Counted from the first letter of the stretch, positions 6,012 through 19,640 are shown. The stretch: 30,838 bases of DNA from Streptomyces sp. NRRL WC-3742 (GCF_000720635.1 NZ_JOCF01000083.1:1-30838), one strand, 5' to 3'. Numbers and translations are program-made. The notes: generated from the sequence alone by a model not told the origin.

Positions 6012-7097
6012 ATGTCCGACGAGATCGACGACTACGACCGCTACGCCCCGCCGGACACCCTCCTCGGCCTGCTCCAGCGCGGCCGGGGCGAGGGTGCGAT
6101 CAGGGCAGCCGCAGATCCGGCAGGCGCCGCCGACCTCGTCTACGGCTGCGTCCGCCGCGAGTGGCGCTGGGACCGGCAGTCGGACGACCGCGCGCTCTAC
6201 CACGCCCGTCTGCTCCGGGACCTGGGGCTGCCGCTCGGTCCGGTGATCGAGCTGCTGGCGGCGGAGGAGGACACCAGGGACCGGGCGACCTACGTGCTGG
6301 AGCTGCTGGCGGCCGGAGGCTCGGCGGAGGCCCTGGAGGCGCTGCCCGACGGCCTCCCCGAGGAGGAGGAGATCAGACCCCGGCGCCGGTTGACGCGGCC
6401 GGACCCGTTCCCGGACCGGGACAGCGCGAGCCTGCTCGATCTGCTGCGTGATCCGCAGTCGCCCGCAGAGGCCAAGGGGAGGGCCCTCTTCGCGCTGTCG
6501 CTCCGCCCGCCCGAGCCCGCACTGATCCCGTTGGTGCCGGGCCTCGGTACCGCCGACGACACGTTCCACCTGCCGTACCTGAGCCGGGCGGTCGGGCCGC
6601 TGGCCGAGCGGGCCGTCCCCGCCGCCCGGGTATGGGCGGCCTCGGAGCGGGGTTGGCTCGCCTGGCTGGGGCTCGGCGTGCTGGCCGATCACGGTGACGG
6701 GAGTGACGTGCCGAGGCTGATCGCGGGCCTGGAGCAGGACTGGGCGGACCGGGCCTGGTGCGGCTCGGAAAGGGTCGCGTTCGGCCTGGCGCGCTTCGGG
6801 CCGGCCGCGGTGGACGCCGTTCCGGTGCTGCGCCGCTTCTGGCTCTGCTCCCCGCACTCGTACGAGCGGACGGCGTACCTGGAGGCGTTGGGGGCGATCG
6901 GGGCCCCGGGCGCGGCCGAGGCGTACGTCGAGTCCCTCTGGGACTGCGAGGTCGCTACCCGCCTGCTCGGGATCGCGAACGCCCCCGACCGGCCTCACGT
7001 ACGGGAGCGGCTGGCCTACCTCCGGGACGACCCGATGGAGGAACCGGACGTCCGCGAGGCCGCCGCCGAGCGACTCGGGGCGGGCCGAGGAGGTTAG
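6012..7097 (+). CDS. HEAT-like helical-repeat protein, long paralog
   Basis: A 361-residue all-helical repeat protein starting at ATG 6012 behind GAGAGGGGAC, 14 nt after the zinc-ribbon gene. The N-terminal part (residues 1-110) and the C-terminal part (from Asp232 on) align closely with the short paralog at 3301-4038. The central part (about 111-231), including SLLDLLRDPQSPAEAKGRAL and WLAWLGLGVLADHGDG, is unique to this copy and adds more helix pairs. It resembles HEAT-repeat scaffolds and has no catalytic motif. An open frame runs upstream into the zinc-ribbon gene, but that part is an out-of-frame shadow. Its function is unknown, but the neighbours suggest a shared complex or pathway. Confidence 0.82.
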   Translation: MSDEIDDYDRYAPPDTLLGLLQRGRGEGAIRAAADPAGAADLVYGCVRREWRWDRQSDDRALYHARLLRDLGLPLGPVIELLAAEEDTRDRATYVLELLAAGGSAEALEALPDGLPEEEEIRPRRRLTRPDPFPDRDSASLLDLLRDPQSPAEAKGRALFALSLRPPEPALIPLVPGLGTADDTFHLPYLSRAVGPLAERAVPAARVWAASERGWLAWLGLGVLADHGDGSDVPRLIAGLEQDWADRAWCGSERVAFGLARFGPAAVDAVPVLRRFWLCSPHSYERTAYLEALGAIGAPGAAEAYVESLWDCEVATRLLGIANAPDRPHVRERLAYLRDDPMEEPDVREAAAERLGAGRGG

Positions 7098-7122
7098 AGT
7101 GGGCGCGTGAACGTGTGAGTGA

Positions 7123-7153
7123 TGGCCCGGACCCCATGAGGCGGTCTGGGCCA
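7123..7153 (+). terminator. Hairpin between helical-repeat gene and dnaE
   Basis: GGCCCGGACC (7124-7133) pairs with GGTCTGGGCC (7143-7152) with one G-U pair, extended by T7123-A7153, around a 9-nt loop. It lies 26 nt after the stop at 7097 and about 80 nt before the dnaE start, so it probably separates the accessory cluster from dnaE. Confidence 0.6.
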
Positions 7154-7235
7154 CACTTGTTTCCAGGCATTCCGCCCTGTGACCTGCGCGTTCGCCGGCC
7201 CGCCCGATCAGTACCAGAGTCTCCGGAGGCCCGCC

Positions 7236-10778
<3,543 letters not shown>

Positions 10779-10795
10779 ACCCTCCGCGGCAGGCT

Positions 10796-11686
10796 TCAGG
10801 CCCCGTCGCTGGTCAGGCCCGGGGGCACCGAGGTGTGCAGGGCCGAGACGAAGGCCGAGACGGCCGGGTGGCTGCCCGCGCCCGCGCGGAAGGCGGCGCG
10901 GGTGCGGCGGTACATCGGCAGGCGGGTGAGGACGACGCCGGGCGGCTGCTGCATCGTGCCCAGGTGGGGGACGAGGGCGACGCCCTGGCCCGCGCCGACC
11001 AGGGCCAGCACGGTGGTGAAGTCGTCGATCTGGTGGCGCACGCGCGGGGCGAAGCCCGCCGCCTCGCAGGCGCGCACGGCCACGGTGTGGCAGAGCGTGC
11101 CGGGCGGGGACAGGATCCACGGCGCGGAGCGCTGCTCGGCGACCGTCCCCGGGGCGCGGGCGGCCAGGTACATGGGCTCGGTGAAGACGGGCCTGGTCAC
11201 CGCCAGGCCCGGCTCCGGGTCGGCGGGGACGAGGTCGTACTCGTGGACCAGCGCCACGTCCAGCTCGCCCGCGCGCAGCGCCGCACCGACGCCCGCCGGG
11301 TCGACCTCGGTGACCATCGGCTCCAGGGCGGGGTGCCAGGCGGCTAGGTGGCCGAGCACCCCGGGGATGATCGCCCGGGCCGCCGAGGGGTAGGTGCCGA
11401 TCCGCAGCGGACCGGCCAACCCCTGCTTGGCGTGGGCGAGTTCGGCCCCCGCCTGTTCCAGCAGGGCGAGCACCGACTCGGCGTGCCGGACGAGCCCGAC
11501 CGCCGCCGGGGTGAGCGTCACCCGCCGGCCGGTGCGCTCCAGCAGGGGGACGCCGGCCTCCTTCTCCAGGACGGACAGTTGCTGGGACACCGCCGAAGGG
11601 CTGAAGGACAGCGCCTCGGCGACGGCGGCGATGGTGCCGAGGTGGGCCAGTTCGCGCAGCAGGCGCAGGCGTCGGACGTCGAGCAT
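10796..11686 (-). CDS. LysR-family transcriptional regulator
   Basis: A 296-residue LysR-type regulator. The N-terminal winged helix-turn-helix (residues 1-60) contains FSPSAVSQQLSVLEKEAGVPLLERTGR, interrupted by no gap, and is followed by a periplasmic-binding-like effector domain (from GPLRIGTYPSAARAIIPGV, about residue 92, to the end). The ATG at 11686 has no Shine-Dalgarno sequence but has TAAGCT 6 nt upstream, suggesting a leaderless mRNA. It is divergent from the DapA-family aldolase gene with a 72-bp spacer. This is the classic layout in which a LysR regulator controls its own and its neighbour's promoter, so control of the aldolase gene is likely. The effector is unknown. Confidence 0.93.
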   Translation of the reverse strand: MLDVRRLRLLRELAHLGTIAAVAEALSFSPSAVSQQLSVLEKEAGVPLLERTGRRVTLTPAAVGLVRHAESVLALLEQAGAELAHAKQGLAGPLRIGTYPSAARAIIPGVLGHLAAWHPALEPMVTEVDPAGVGAALRAGELDVALVHEYDLVPADPEPGLAVTRPVFTEPMYLAARAPGTVAEQRSAPWILSPPGTLCHTVAVRACEAAGFAPRVRHQIDDFTTVLALVGAGQGVALVPHLGTMQQPPGVVLTRLPMYRRTRAAFRAGAGSHPAVSAFVSALHTSVPPGLTSDGA

Positions 11687-11692
11687 CGGCTC

Positions 11693-11698
11693 AGCTTA
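11693..11698 (-). promoter_or_regulatory. -10 element, leaderless LysR gene
   Basis: On the minus strand TAAGCT lies exactly 6 nt before ATG 11686, fitting the TANNNT consensus. Transcription would begin at or next to the start codon. I see no convincing -35 hexamer. Confidence 0.5.
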
Positions 11699-11758
11699 CG
11701 AGAACCGTCGGAAACATGAACTGGACCCGGGCGATCGGCTGCCCCGAGGATCGTGGTC

Positions 11759-12649
11759 ATGGACCTCAACGGCATCTACGTCCCCCTGATCACCCCCTTC
11801 GCCGAGGACGGCACCGTCTGCCTCGACTCGCTCCGGAAGCTGGCCGGCGAACTGCTGGAGGCCGGCGCCACCGGGCTCGTCGCGCTCGGCACCACCGGTG
11901 AGCCCGCCGCCCTGACCGCCGACGAGCGCCACGCCGTGATCGACGTCACCGCCGATGCCTGCGCCGCGTTCGGGGCCCAGCTGATCGTCGGCGCGAGCGG
12001 CGGCGGCACCCGCGCCACCGCCGAGGCGCTGGCCGCGCTCGGCGCCCGCACCCCGCAGGCCGCCGCCGCGCTGGTGACCACCCCGGCGTTCGTCCGCCCC
12101 GGTGAGGCGGGCACCGTCGCCCACTTCCGGGAGCTGGCCGCGGGCAGCCCGCTGCCGCTGATCGTCTACCACATCCCGTACCGCACCGGGCAGCAGCTCT
12201 CCACCGCCGCCCTGCGCGAACTCGCCGCCATCGACGGGGTGGTGGGCGTCAAGTACGCCACCGGGGGCCTCGACCGGACGGCGGCCGAACTGCTCGCCGA
12301 CACCCCCGAGGGCTTCGCCGTGCTGACCGGCGAGGACGCCTACCTCGCGCCGATGCTGGCGGTCGGCGCGGCCGGCGGCATCCTGGCCTCCGCGCACCTG
12401 GCCACCGCCCGGTTCGTCGAGCTGGACGCCGCCTGGCGGGCCGGGGACGTCGAGCGGGCGCGCGGGCTCGGACACCGGCTCACGGCGCTGGCCCTGGCCG
12501 CCTTCGCCGCGCCCAACCCGTCGGTGACCAAGGGCGTGCTGCACGCCCAGGGCCGCATCCCCACCCCGGACGTACGGCTGCCGCTGCTGCCGGCCGGGCG
12601 GGCCGAGGTGGACGCGGCGCTGGCGCTCGTGAATGGTCTGGACCACTAG
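11759..12649 (+). CDS. Dihydrodipicolinate synthase (DapA)-family aldolase
   Basis: A 296-residue class I pyruvate-dependent aldolase of the DapA/NAL family. It has the GTTGEPAALT substrate loop (about residues 46-55), the catalytic Tyr137 in IVYHIPYRTG and the Schiff-base Lys165 in VGVKYATGG. Family members condense or cleave pyruvate with an aldehyde; DapA itself joins pyruvate with aspartate semialdehyde on the lysine/diaminopimelate route. I start at ATG 11759 because CGAGGA lies 8 nt upstream; GTG 11753 is too close to that site. It is followed on the same strand by asd, whose product is the DapA substrate, and is divergent from a LysR regulator. The arginine environment of true DapA cannot be confirmed by eye, so a different aldehyde substrate remains possible. 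Confidence 0.88.
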   Translation: MDLNGIYVPLITPFAEDGTVCLDSLRKLAGELLEAGATGLVALGTTGEPAALTADERHAVIDVTADACAAFGAQLIVGASGGGTRATAEALAALGARTPQAAAALVTTPAFVRPGEAGTVAHFRELAAGSPLPLIVYHIPYRTGQQLSTAALRELAAIDGVVGVKYATGGLDRTAAELLADTPEGFAVLTGEDAYLAPMLAVGAAGGILASAHLATARFVELDAAWRAGDVERARGLGHRLTALALAAFAAPNPSVTKGVLHAQGRIPTPDVRLPLLPAGRAEVDAALALVNGLDH

Positions 12650-13810
<1,161 letters not shown>

Positions 13811-13832
13811 CACCCGGACGCGCACAGCGTGA

Positions 13833-13874
13833 CGCGAAGGCGGGCCCCTCGTTCTACCGGGGCCCGCCTTCGCG
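13833..13874 (+). terminator. Strong terminator hairpin after asd
   Basis: A perfect 16-bp stem (13833-13848 with 13859-13874, arms beginning CGCGAAGG and ending CCTTCGCG) encloses a 10-nt loop, 22 nt beyond the asd stop. CGTCTTTG follows. Nothing else stands out in the remaining spacer up to 14066. Confidence 0.85.
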
Positions 13875-14066
13875 CGTCTTTGCGACTCGTTGGGGCGGCT
13901 GTTGCGGTACCGGGACATCCCCCGAGGTTCGGCGCGCGAACCTTTGGGAAAAGGTGACCCAACGATCGGGCGGCCACGGGGACCCCTCACCCCACACGCC
14001 CGATGACCGGGCGACCGCCCACCCCTGACAAGAACCCCCGAGGGCGAGCGGAAAGAAGGTGCGCGG

Positions 14067-15458
14067 ATGGACCGCTGTGTCGTCCTGGTGGATGCCGGAT
14101 ACCTGCTGGGCGCCGCCGCCAGCCTCCTCGCCGGAGACCCCTCCCGGTCCAAGGTCACCGTCAACCACACCGCCCTGATCACCGCCCTGCGCGAACGCGC
14201 CGAGGCCGAGACGGGTCTGCCGCTGCTGCGCATCTACTGGTTCGACGCCGCCCCCGACCGGCGCCCGATGCCCGAGCACCGCCGACTGCGCGTGCTGCCC
14301 CGCGTGACCGTACGGCTCGGGGCGCTCACCCGGGCCGAAGGGCGCTGGGTGCAGAAGGGCGTGGACGCGGCGATGCACGCCGAGCTGTCCGAACTCGCCC
14401 GCAACCGGGCCTGCGCCGACGTCGTGCTGATCACCGGGGACGGGGACCTGCTGCCCGGGATGATGACGGCCAAGGAGCACGGCGTCGCCGTCCACCTGTG
14501 GGCCCTCCAGGCCGCCGACGGGGACTTCAACCAGTCCGAGGACCTGGTCGGCGAGGCCGACGAGCGGCGCGTCCTCGACCGGGAGTGGATCGAAGCCTCC
14601 TTCTCCCTGCGCGAGACCACCACCGGCTACCCCGCACCGGGCTCGGGCGCCGCCCGGCACGAGATCGCCAAGATCCTCGCCGCGCCGCCCGCCGGGCCGC
14701 TGCCCGCTGGGGTGCCGCCCGTCGTCACCCCGGCCGTCGCCGCGGCCGCTGCCGCCGGTTCCGGCGGCGCCGCCTCGCCGGAGGAGCCCGCCGCCGACGG
14801 CCGGCCGCAGCCCGCCGCGGCCACCCTGCGGGTCGTGCCGACGCCGAAGGACCTCGCCGGACGGGCCTCCGCCGTCAGCCCCGTCACCCCGATCACGGCG
14901 GCCAACGGGCACGGGCACGCCCAGGCTCATGCCGGCGCTCACGCCAACGGGCACGCGAACGGACAGACCAACGGACAGACCAACGGACAGACCAACGGAC
15001 AGGCCAACGGGCACGCGAACGGGCACGCCGCCGGCGGGCCCGTGCTGCGGTGGTCCTCCGACCGGGGCTGGGTCGACCGGCCCGCCCCCGAGCCGTCCGT
15101 CTGCGCCGGGGACGGCCTGCCCACCCTCGCCCAGCTGACCACCGCCGAACAGCGCTGGGCCGACCGCGAGGAGGACATCACCTCCATCGGCGGCGACGCC
15201 CACGAGGTCGGGCAGGTCTTCGCCCGGCGCTGGAGCGACCGCCTCGGCGACGTCGAGAAACTCACCGTCCTGTGGCCCGACTACCCCCGCATCCCGCACC
15301 GGGTCGACGGCGAGTTGCTCCGCTACGCGGCCCGCTTCGGGCTGCTCGCGCACAAGGACGACCAGATCGACGAACACGACCGCTACGCCATCCGGGCCGG
15401 GTTCTGGAAGGAACTGGCCACCCGGGTGCCCGGCGGATCGATGGTCGTCGACGACTGA
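14067..15458 (+). CDS. NYN-domain (PIN-like nuclease) protein with repeat linker
   Basis: A 463-residue protein. Residues 1 to about 175 form a NYN domain, a PIN-like fold of metal-dependent RNases: LVDAGYLLG with Asp9, and [14 protein letters not shown] with Asp118, Asp125 and Asp127 as acidic metal ligands. Residues about 195-325 are a low-complexity Ala/Pro/Gly/His linker that includes NGQT repeats (295-318). The last 130 residues form a second conserved-looking domain ([42 protein letters not shown], split here by other residues). Family members are thought to act on RNA. The ATG at 14067 follows a GAAGG site. Its target is unknown; it stands alone between asd and the ABC genes. Confidence 0.9.
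   Translation: MDRCVVLVDAGYLLGAAASLLAGDPSRSKVTVNHTALITALRERAEAETGLPLLRIYWFDAAPDRRPMPEHRRLRVLPRVTVRLGALTRAEGRWVQKGVDAAMHAELSELARNRACADVVLITGDGDLLPGMMTAKEHGVAVHLWALQAADGDFNQSEDLVGEADERRVLDREWIEASFSLRETTTGYPAPGSGAARHEIAKILAAPPAGPLPAGVPPVVTPAVAAAAAAGSGGAASPEEPAADGRPQPAAATLRVVPTPKDLAGRASAVSPVTPITAANGHGHAQAHAGAHANGHANGQTNGQTNGQTNGQANGHANGHAAGGPVLRWSSDRGWVDRPAPEPSVCAGDGLPTLAQLTTAEQRWADREEDITSIGGDAHEVGQVFARRWSDRLGDVEKLTVLWPDYPRIPHRVDGELLRYAARFGLLAHKDDQIDEHDRYAIRAGFWKELATRVPGGSMVVDD
14949..15020 (+). repeat. 12-bp tandem repeats in NYN gene linker
   Basis: Six adjoining 12-bp units, three of them identical GGACAGACCAAC (14961-14996), flanked by the variants GGACAGGCCAAC and GGGCACGCGAAC. They keep the frame and code for Gly-Gln-Thr-Asn or Gly-His-Ala-Asn steps. 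Copy number is likely variable between strains. Confidence 0.85.
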
Positions 15459-15541
15459 CCCAGTTCGGACCCCTGACCTCGGGTGACCTCGGGGGCCGGT
15501 GGCGACCGGGCCCCGTTGTCCGGTTCGCCCGTATGAGCGCG

Positions 15542-15547
15542 TAGAGT
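15542..15547 (+). promoter_or_regulatory. -10 element, leaderless ABC transporter operon
   Basis: TAGAGT lies 8 nt before GTG 15556, and there is no Shine-Dalgarno sequence. The best upstream -35-like sequence, TTGTCC at 15516-15521, is 20 nt away, longer than the usual spacing. Confidence 0.5.
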
Positions 15548-15555
15548 CGTCGGTC

Positions 15556-16550
<995 letters not shown>

Positions 16551-16554
<4 letters not shown>

Positions 16555-17360
16555 CCCTGCTCTCGGTGCCGCCACAGGCCGACCGGCGGGCGGCCGCCCC
16601 CGCCCCGCTGGCCCCAGCCGCCCGGCTGCTGCCCGCGCTCGCCGCCGTCTACCGGGCGCAGCTGGCGCGGGCGAAGGTGGCGCGGATCCCGCTGCTGTTC
16701 GTCGCCACGTTCCAGTCGCTCGGCATCCTGGTGATGATGCGCGGCGTGGTCGACGCCGGGCAGACCTCGGCGGCGCGGTCGGTGGTCGCCGGCTCCAGCG
16801 TGCTCGTCGTCGCGTTCGTGGCGCTCAACCTGCTGGCGCAGTACTTCGGGCGGCTGCGGGCCAGCGGCGGACTGGACCACTACGGGACGCTGCCGGTGCC
16901 CGCCGCCTCCGTGGTGCTGGGCGCGGCCGCGGCGTACGCCTCCTTCACCCTGCCCGGGACGGTGGTGACGGCGGGGGTGGGCGCGGTCATGTTCGGGCTG
17001 CCGCTGGGGCAGCTGTGGGTGCTCCTGGCCGTCGTCCCGCTCGCGGGCGCGGCCCTGGCCGGGCTGGGCGCGGCCTGCGGGCTGCTGGCGCCCCGGCAGG
17101 AGATCGCCACCATGCTCGGGCAGCTCGGCATGTCGGCGGCGCTGCTGCTGGGCGTGCTGCCCGTCGACCACCTGCCGCAGCCGGTGCTGTGGCTGCGCGA
17201 CCTGCTGCCCTCCACGTACGGGGTCGAGGCGTTCGCGCGGACCTTCACGGCCGACCCGGACTGGGCGATGGTCGCGGCGGACCTCGGGGTCTGCGCCGGG
17301 GTGGGCGTGGTGTCGCTGGCCCTGGCCACCTGGGCGTACCGGCGGGCCGTCTCGAGCTGA
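16551..17360 (+). CDS. ABC-2 type transporter permease
   Basis: The 269-residue membrane partner of the ATPase just upstream, starting at GTG 16551 inside the ATPase stop codon. About six hydrophobic segments are visible, among them IPLLFVATFQSLGILVMM near residue 45, SVVAGSSVLVVAFVALNLL, VVTAGVGAVMFGLPLG and the C-terminal LGVCAGVGVVSLALATWAY. The LLPSTYGVEAFART segment before the last helix is typical of ABC-2 exporters such as DrrB-like proteins. It likely exports a lipid, drug or polymer across the cytoplasmic membrane. An open frame extending upstream is a shadow of the ATPase gene. Confidence 0.92.
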
Positions 17361-17405
17361 GGGATCTTTGGGAGGGCTCCGCGGCCGTTCCGACGAGCGG
17401 CGTGA

Positions 17406-17411
17406 AACGAT
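17406..17411 (+). promoter_or_regulatory. Possible -10 element, leaderless DUF2567 gene
   Basis: AACGAT lies 7 nt before GTG 17419, the same geometry as TACACT before hisD. It decides the start: initiation at ATG 17410 would fall inside this element and has no ribosome-binding site. Confidence 0.4.
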
Positions 17412-17418
17412 GGGGCGT

Positions 17419-18192
17419 GTGACCGTACCGAACACACCTCCGGATCGCTCCCCCGCCGACGTGCGGGCCGTGCCGGACGCCGCCCCCGACCCGTTCGCGC
17501 CGCCGCCGGCGGACCAGGAGGGGGCGACGTCGCCGGTGTCGCCGGTGCCGCCGCACGGGCTCGGGAAGGCCGAGCCGGTGCTCACGCCGGGGGAGCGGCT
17601 GCGCGAGGAGCTGCGGATCGGGGCCTCGGCGGTGCTGGTCTGCCTGGTGGTCGGTGTGGCCATGGCCGTGCTGTGGGCCTGGCTTGCGCCCAAGGTGCCG
17701 CTGGTCGTGGACGGCGACCGCATCCTCTACGCGGACCCGGAGGGCGAGCAGCGGGCCGGGGCCGACGCCGTGTTCGTGCTGATCGGCCTGGGCGCGGGCC
17801 TGCTCACCGCGCTCGGCGCCTTCCTGCTGACCCGCCGCCGGGGCGGCGGGATCTCCGTCGCGGTCGGGCTGGCCGTGGGCGGGCTGCTCGGCTCGCTGGG
17901 CGCCTGGCGGCTGGGGCGGTGGCTCGGGCCGAGCAAGGACCTGATCGGGGAGGCCCGCAAGGCGGGCAACGGCGGGCACTTCGACGCGAGCATCGACCTG
18001 GGCGCGCTGGGCGCGCTGCTGGTGTGGCCGATGACGGCGATGGTGGTGCTGCTCGCGCTGTCGGCGGCGTTCGGCAAGCGCGAGGAGGACCCGCCGCCGT
18101 ACTGGGGGACTCCGGCGGGGAGCCTGCCGGAGGACCTGCCAGAGCACCTGCCGGAGGGCGGGAGCGCGCCAAAGGACGGCAAGGCGCTCTGA
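17419..18192 (+). CDS. DUF2567 family membrane protein
   Basis: A 257-residue protein with a Pro/Asp-rich N-terminal cytosolic part (about residues 1-60), then four predicted membrane helices: ASAVLVCLVVGVAMAVLWAW near 70, AVFVLIGLGAGLLTALGAFLL near 115, ISVAVGLAVGGLLGSLGAW near 145 and VWPMTAMVVLLALSA near 205. A short loop after helix 1 (APKVPLVVDGDRILY) and a Pro-rich acidic tail match my recollection of the DUF2567 family, a streptomycete membrane family without known function. ATG 17410 is an alternative start. It is separated from the ABC operon by 58 bp and has its own hairpin terminator. Confidence 0.78.
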   Translation: MTVPNTPPDRSPADVRAVPDAAPDPFAPPPADQEGATSPVSPVPPHGLGKAEPVLTPGERLREELRIGASAVLVCLVVGVAMAVLWAWLAPKVPLVVDGDRILYADPEGEQRAGADAVFVLIGLGAGLLTALGAFLLTRRRGGGISVAVGLAVGGLLGSLGAWRLGRWLGPSKDLIGEARKAGNGGHFDASIDLGALGALLVWPMTAMVVLLALSAAFGKREEDPPPYWGTPAGSLPEDLPEHLPEGGSAPKDGKAL

Positions 18193-18200
18193 GGCTCGGT

Positions 18201-18245
18201 GAGCGGGAGGCGGACGGTTCGGTACGGGCCGTACGTCTCCCGCTC
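18201..18245 (+). terminator. Terminator hairpin after DUF2567 gene
   Basis: GAGCGGGAG (18201-18209) pairs perfectly with CTCCCGCTC (18237-18245), 8 nt after the stop. The enclosed sequence contains a smaller GTACGG/CCGTAC hairpin. Confidence 0.6.
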
Positions 18246-18260
18246 CGTGTTTTCCGGGGC

Positions 18261-18352
18261 GGGCACTACTTCCGTAGTGCCACTACATCCGTAGTTCCAC
18301 TGCTCCGGGGGCGTGCGACTACGGCAGTAGTGGCACTACGGAAGTAGTGCCC
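18261..18352. repeat. 92-nt near-perfect hairpin of four palindromic units
   Basis: A perfect 26-bp stem joins 18261-18286 and 18327-18352. After a 2-nt mismatch, 18289-18295 pairs with 18318-18324. Each arm consists of two units of the form CACTAC-N4-GTAGTG, with spacers TTCC, ATCC, and on the other arm the reverse complements TGCC and TTCC, so each unit is itself a dyad. The element lies between two convergent genes (DUF2567 gene and ybaK). It could act as a bidirectional terminator, an operator array, or be a mobile miniature repeat. Confidence 0.9.
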
Positions 18353-18360
18353 CGGCGCTC

Positions 18361-18855
18361 TCAGCGCGCGATGGGCGCCGTGACGGCCTTCGTGAGGGCG
18401 ATGAGGTCGGCCGGGGCGAGTTCGACCTCCAGGCCCCGGCGCCCGGCCGAGACGTAGACCGTCGGGTGCCCGAGCGCGCCCGCGTCGACGACCGTGCGCA
18501 GCGGGCGGCGCTGGCCGAGGGGGGAGATGCCGCCCAGGACGTACCCGCTGCTGCGTTCGGCGGCGGCAGGGTCGGCCATGGCGGCGCGCTTGCCGCCGAC
18601 GGCCGCGGCCAGCGCCTTCAGGTCGAGCTGCCCGGAGACCGGGACCACGCCGACCGTCAGGGCGCCGTCGACGTCGGCGACCAGGGTCTTGAACACCCGC
18701 TCCGGCGCGACGCCGAGGGCCTCGGCCGCCTCGCCGCCGTAGGAGGCGGCGGCCGGGTCGTGCTCGTACGCGTGCACCGTGAACGCGACGGCGGCGCTCT
18801 CCAGGGCGACGGTCGCGGGGGTGCCCTGGCCGCCCTTCTTCGTCTTCTTCGCCAT
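18361..18855 (-). CDS. ybaK: YbaK/EbsC-type aminoacyl-tRNA deacylase
   Basis: A 164-residue protein of the YbaK/EbsC family, which in trans hydrolyses Cys-tRNA(Pro) and so corrects prolyl-tRNA synthetase errors. Visible marks are Lys56 in PERVFKTLVAD (the conserved catalytic-site Lys), VVPVSGQLDLKALAAAVGGK, a GYVLGGISPLGQRR block and TVYVSAGRRGLEVELAPADL at the C-terminus. The length matches the family. The ATG at 18855 is preceded by three 11-bp repeats, each with an AGGA on the minus strand; the nearest is 8 nt from the start. Expression is probably independent of the LON-domain gene behind it, from which it is separated by 49 nt. Confidence 0.93.
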   Translation of the reverse strand: MAKKTKKGGQGTPATVALESAAVAFTVHAYEHDPAAASYGGEAAEALGVAPERVFKTLVADVDGALTVGVVPVSGQLDLKALAAAVGGKRAAMADPAAAERSSGYVLGGISPLGQRRPLRTVVDAGALGHPTVYVSAGRRGLEVELAPADLIALTKAVTAPIAR

Positions 18856-18859
18856 GTGG

Positions 18860-18892
18860 GGTCCTGGGTGGGTCCTGGATGGGTCCTGGATG
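18860..18892. repeat. Three 11-bp tandem repeats before ybaK
   Basis: GGTCCTGGGTG followed by two GGTCCTGGATG units, directly upstream of the ybaK start on the minus strand. Read in the direction of ybaK, each unit offers an AGGA motif, so the array multiplies Shine-Dalgarno-like sites or is a simple slippage product. Confidence 0.75.
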
Positions 18893-18904
18893 GGTTCAGC
18901 GGCC

Positions 18905-19633
18905 TCAGTTGGGGCTGAAGGACTGCCGGGTCAGGTCGACGGCCGGCAGCGAGGGCAGCCAGCTGAGGACGGCGGACTCGCGGCGCAGCAGGTCGAGTTC
19001 CAGGCGCAGCCGCTGGGCGGTCTCGGGGCAGGCGAGCAGCCGCTGCTTGACCGGGGTCTCGAACACCGAGGCGGCGGCGACCAGGTAGGAGAGCACCTGC
19101 GGGTCGTCCGGGAGCTCCTGGCGCCCGACGGTGGTGGCCTCGCGGGCGCCCGCCAGCCGCGTCTGGTACACCCGGAACGCCCGCTCGACCTCGGCCGCGA
19201 GGGCTCCGGAGCCGGCGCCGGGCCGTTCCTCGAGCGGCGCGGTCTCGCCGGTCAGGTACGGCCCGGAGGCGTCCACGGAGCGCAGCGCGAAGCGGGTGGT
19301 GCCGGTGACCAGCAGCTCGTACCGGCCGTCCGCCTGCTTCTCGGCGGTGGTGACGTCGGCGACGCAGCCGATGTGGAAGAGCGCTTCCAGCGGGTCACCG
19401 GTGGTGGTGCCGAGGCCGTCCAGCGGCCCGGCGGGGCCGTCCTCGGGGCGCACCGGGGCGGTCTCGCGGCCGTCCTTGATGGCGACCACGCCGAAGCGGC
19501 GCGGCGCGTCCTCGGGCTGTTCGAGCAGGTCGGCGACGAGACGGCGGTAGCGCTCCTCGAAGACGTTCAGGGGCATCACCAGGCCCGGGTAGAGCACGGT
19601 GTTCAGCGGGAAGAGCGGCAGCCGTTCTGTCAC
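18905..19633 (-). CDS. LON peptidase substrate-binding domain protein
   Basis: A 242-residue stand-alone protein with the N-terminal (substrate-binding) domain of Lon protease and no ATPase or peptidase part. LPLFPLNTVLYPGLVMPLNVFE (broken by nothing, residues 5-26) and ERYRRLV follow the family pattern, and a GCVADV block lies near residue 97. The start is GTG 19633 (VTERLPLFPL). A much longer open frame that runs through it from 22777 is an artefact covering his genes in antisense. TACGCT lies 7 nt before the GTG and no Shine-Dalgarno sequence is seen, so the mRNA is probably leaderless. The role is unknown; such proteins may bind unfolded proteins. Confidence 0.9.
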   Translation of the reverse strand: MTERLPLFPLNTVLYPGLVMPLNVFEERYRRLVADLLEQPEDAPRRFGVVAIKDGRETAPVRPEDGPAGPLDGLGTTTGDPLEALFHIGCVADVTTAEKQADGRYELLVTGTTRFALRSVDASGPYLTGETAPLEERPGAGSGALAAEVERAFRVYQTRLAGAREATTVGRQELPDDPQVLSYLVAAASVFETPVKQRLLACPETAQRLRLELDLLRRESAVLSWLPSLPAVDLTRQSFSPN

Positions 19634-19640
19634 GGCGGAC

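Noticed and set aside
7107..7118. Three-codon leaderless-looking frame (GTG AAC GTG TGA) after TAGAGT in the dnaE upstream region
   Set aside because: TAGAGT overlaps the stop of the preceding gene and there is no -35; the frame is too short to support.
14949..15020. CRISPR-like repeat array
   Set aside because: Units adjoin without spacers, keep the reading frame and lie inside a gene; this is a coding tandem repeat.
18261..18352. Insertion sequence or attachment site
   Set aside because: No transposase, no tRNA and no target duplication seen; reported only as a hairpin repeat.
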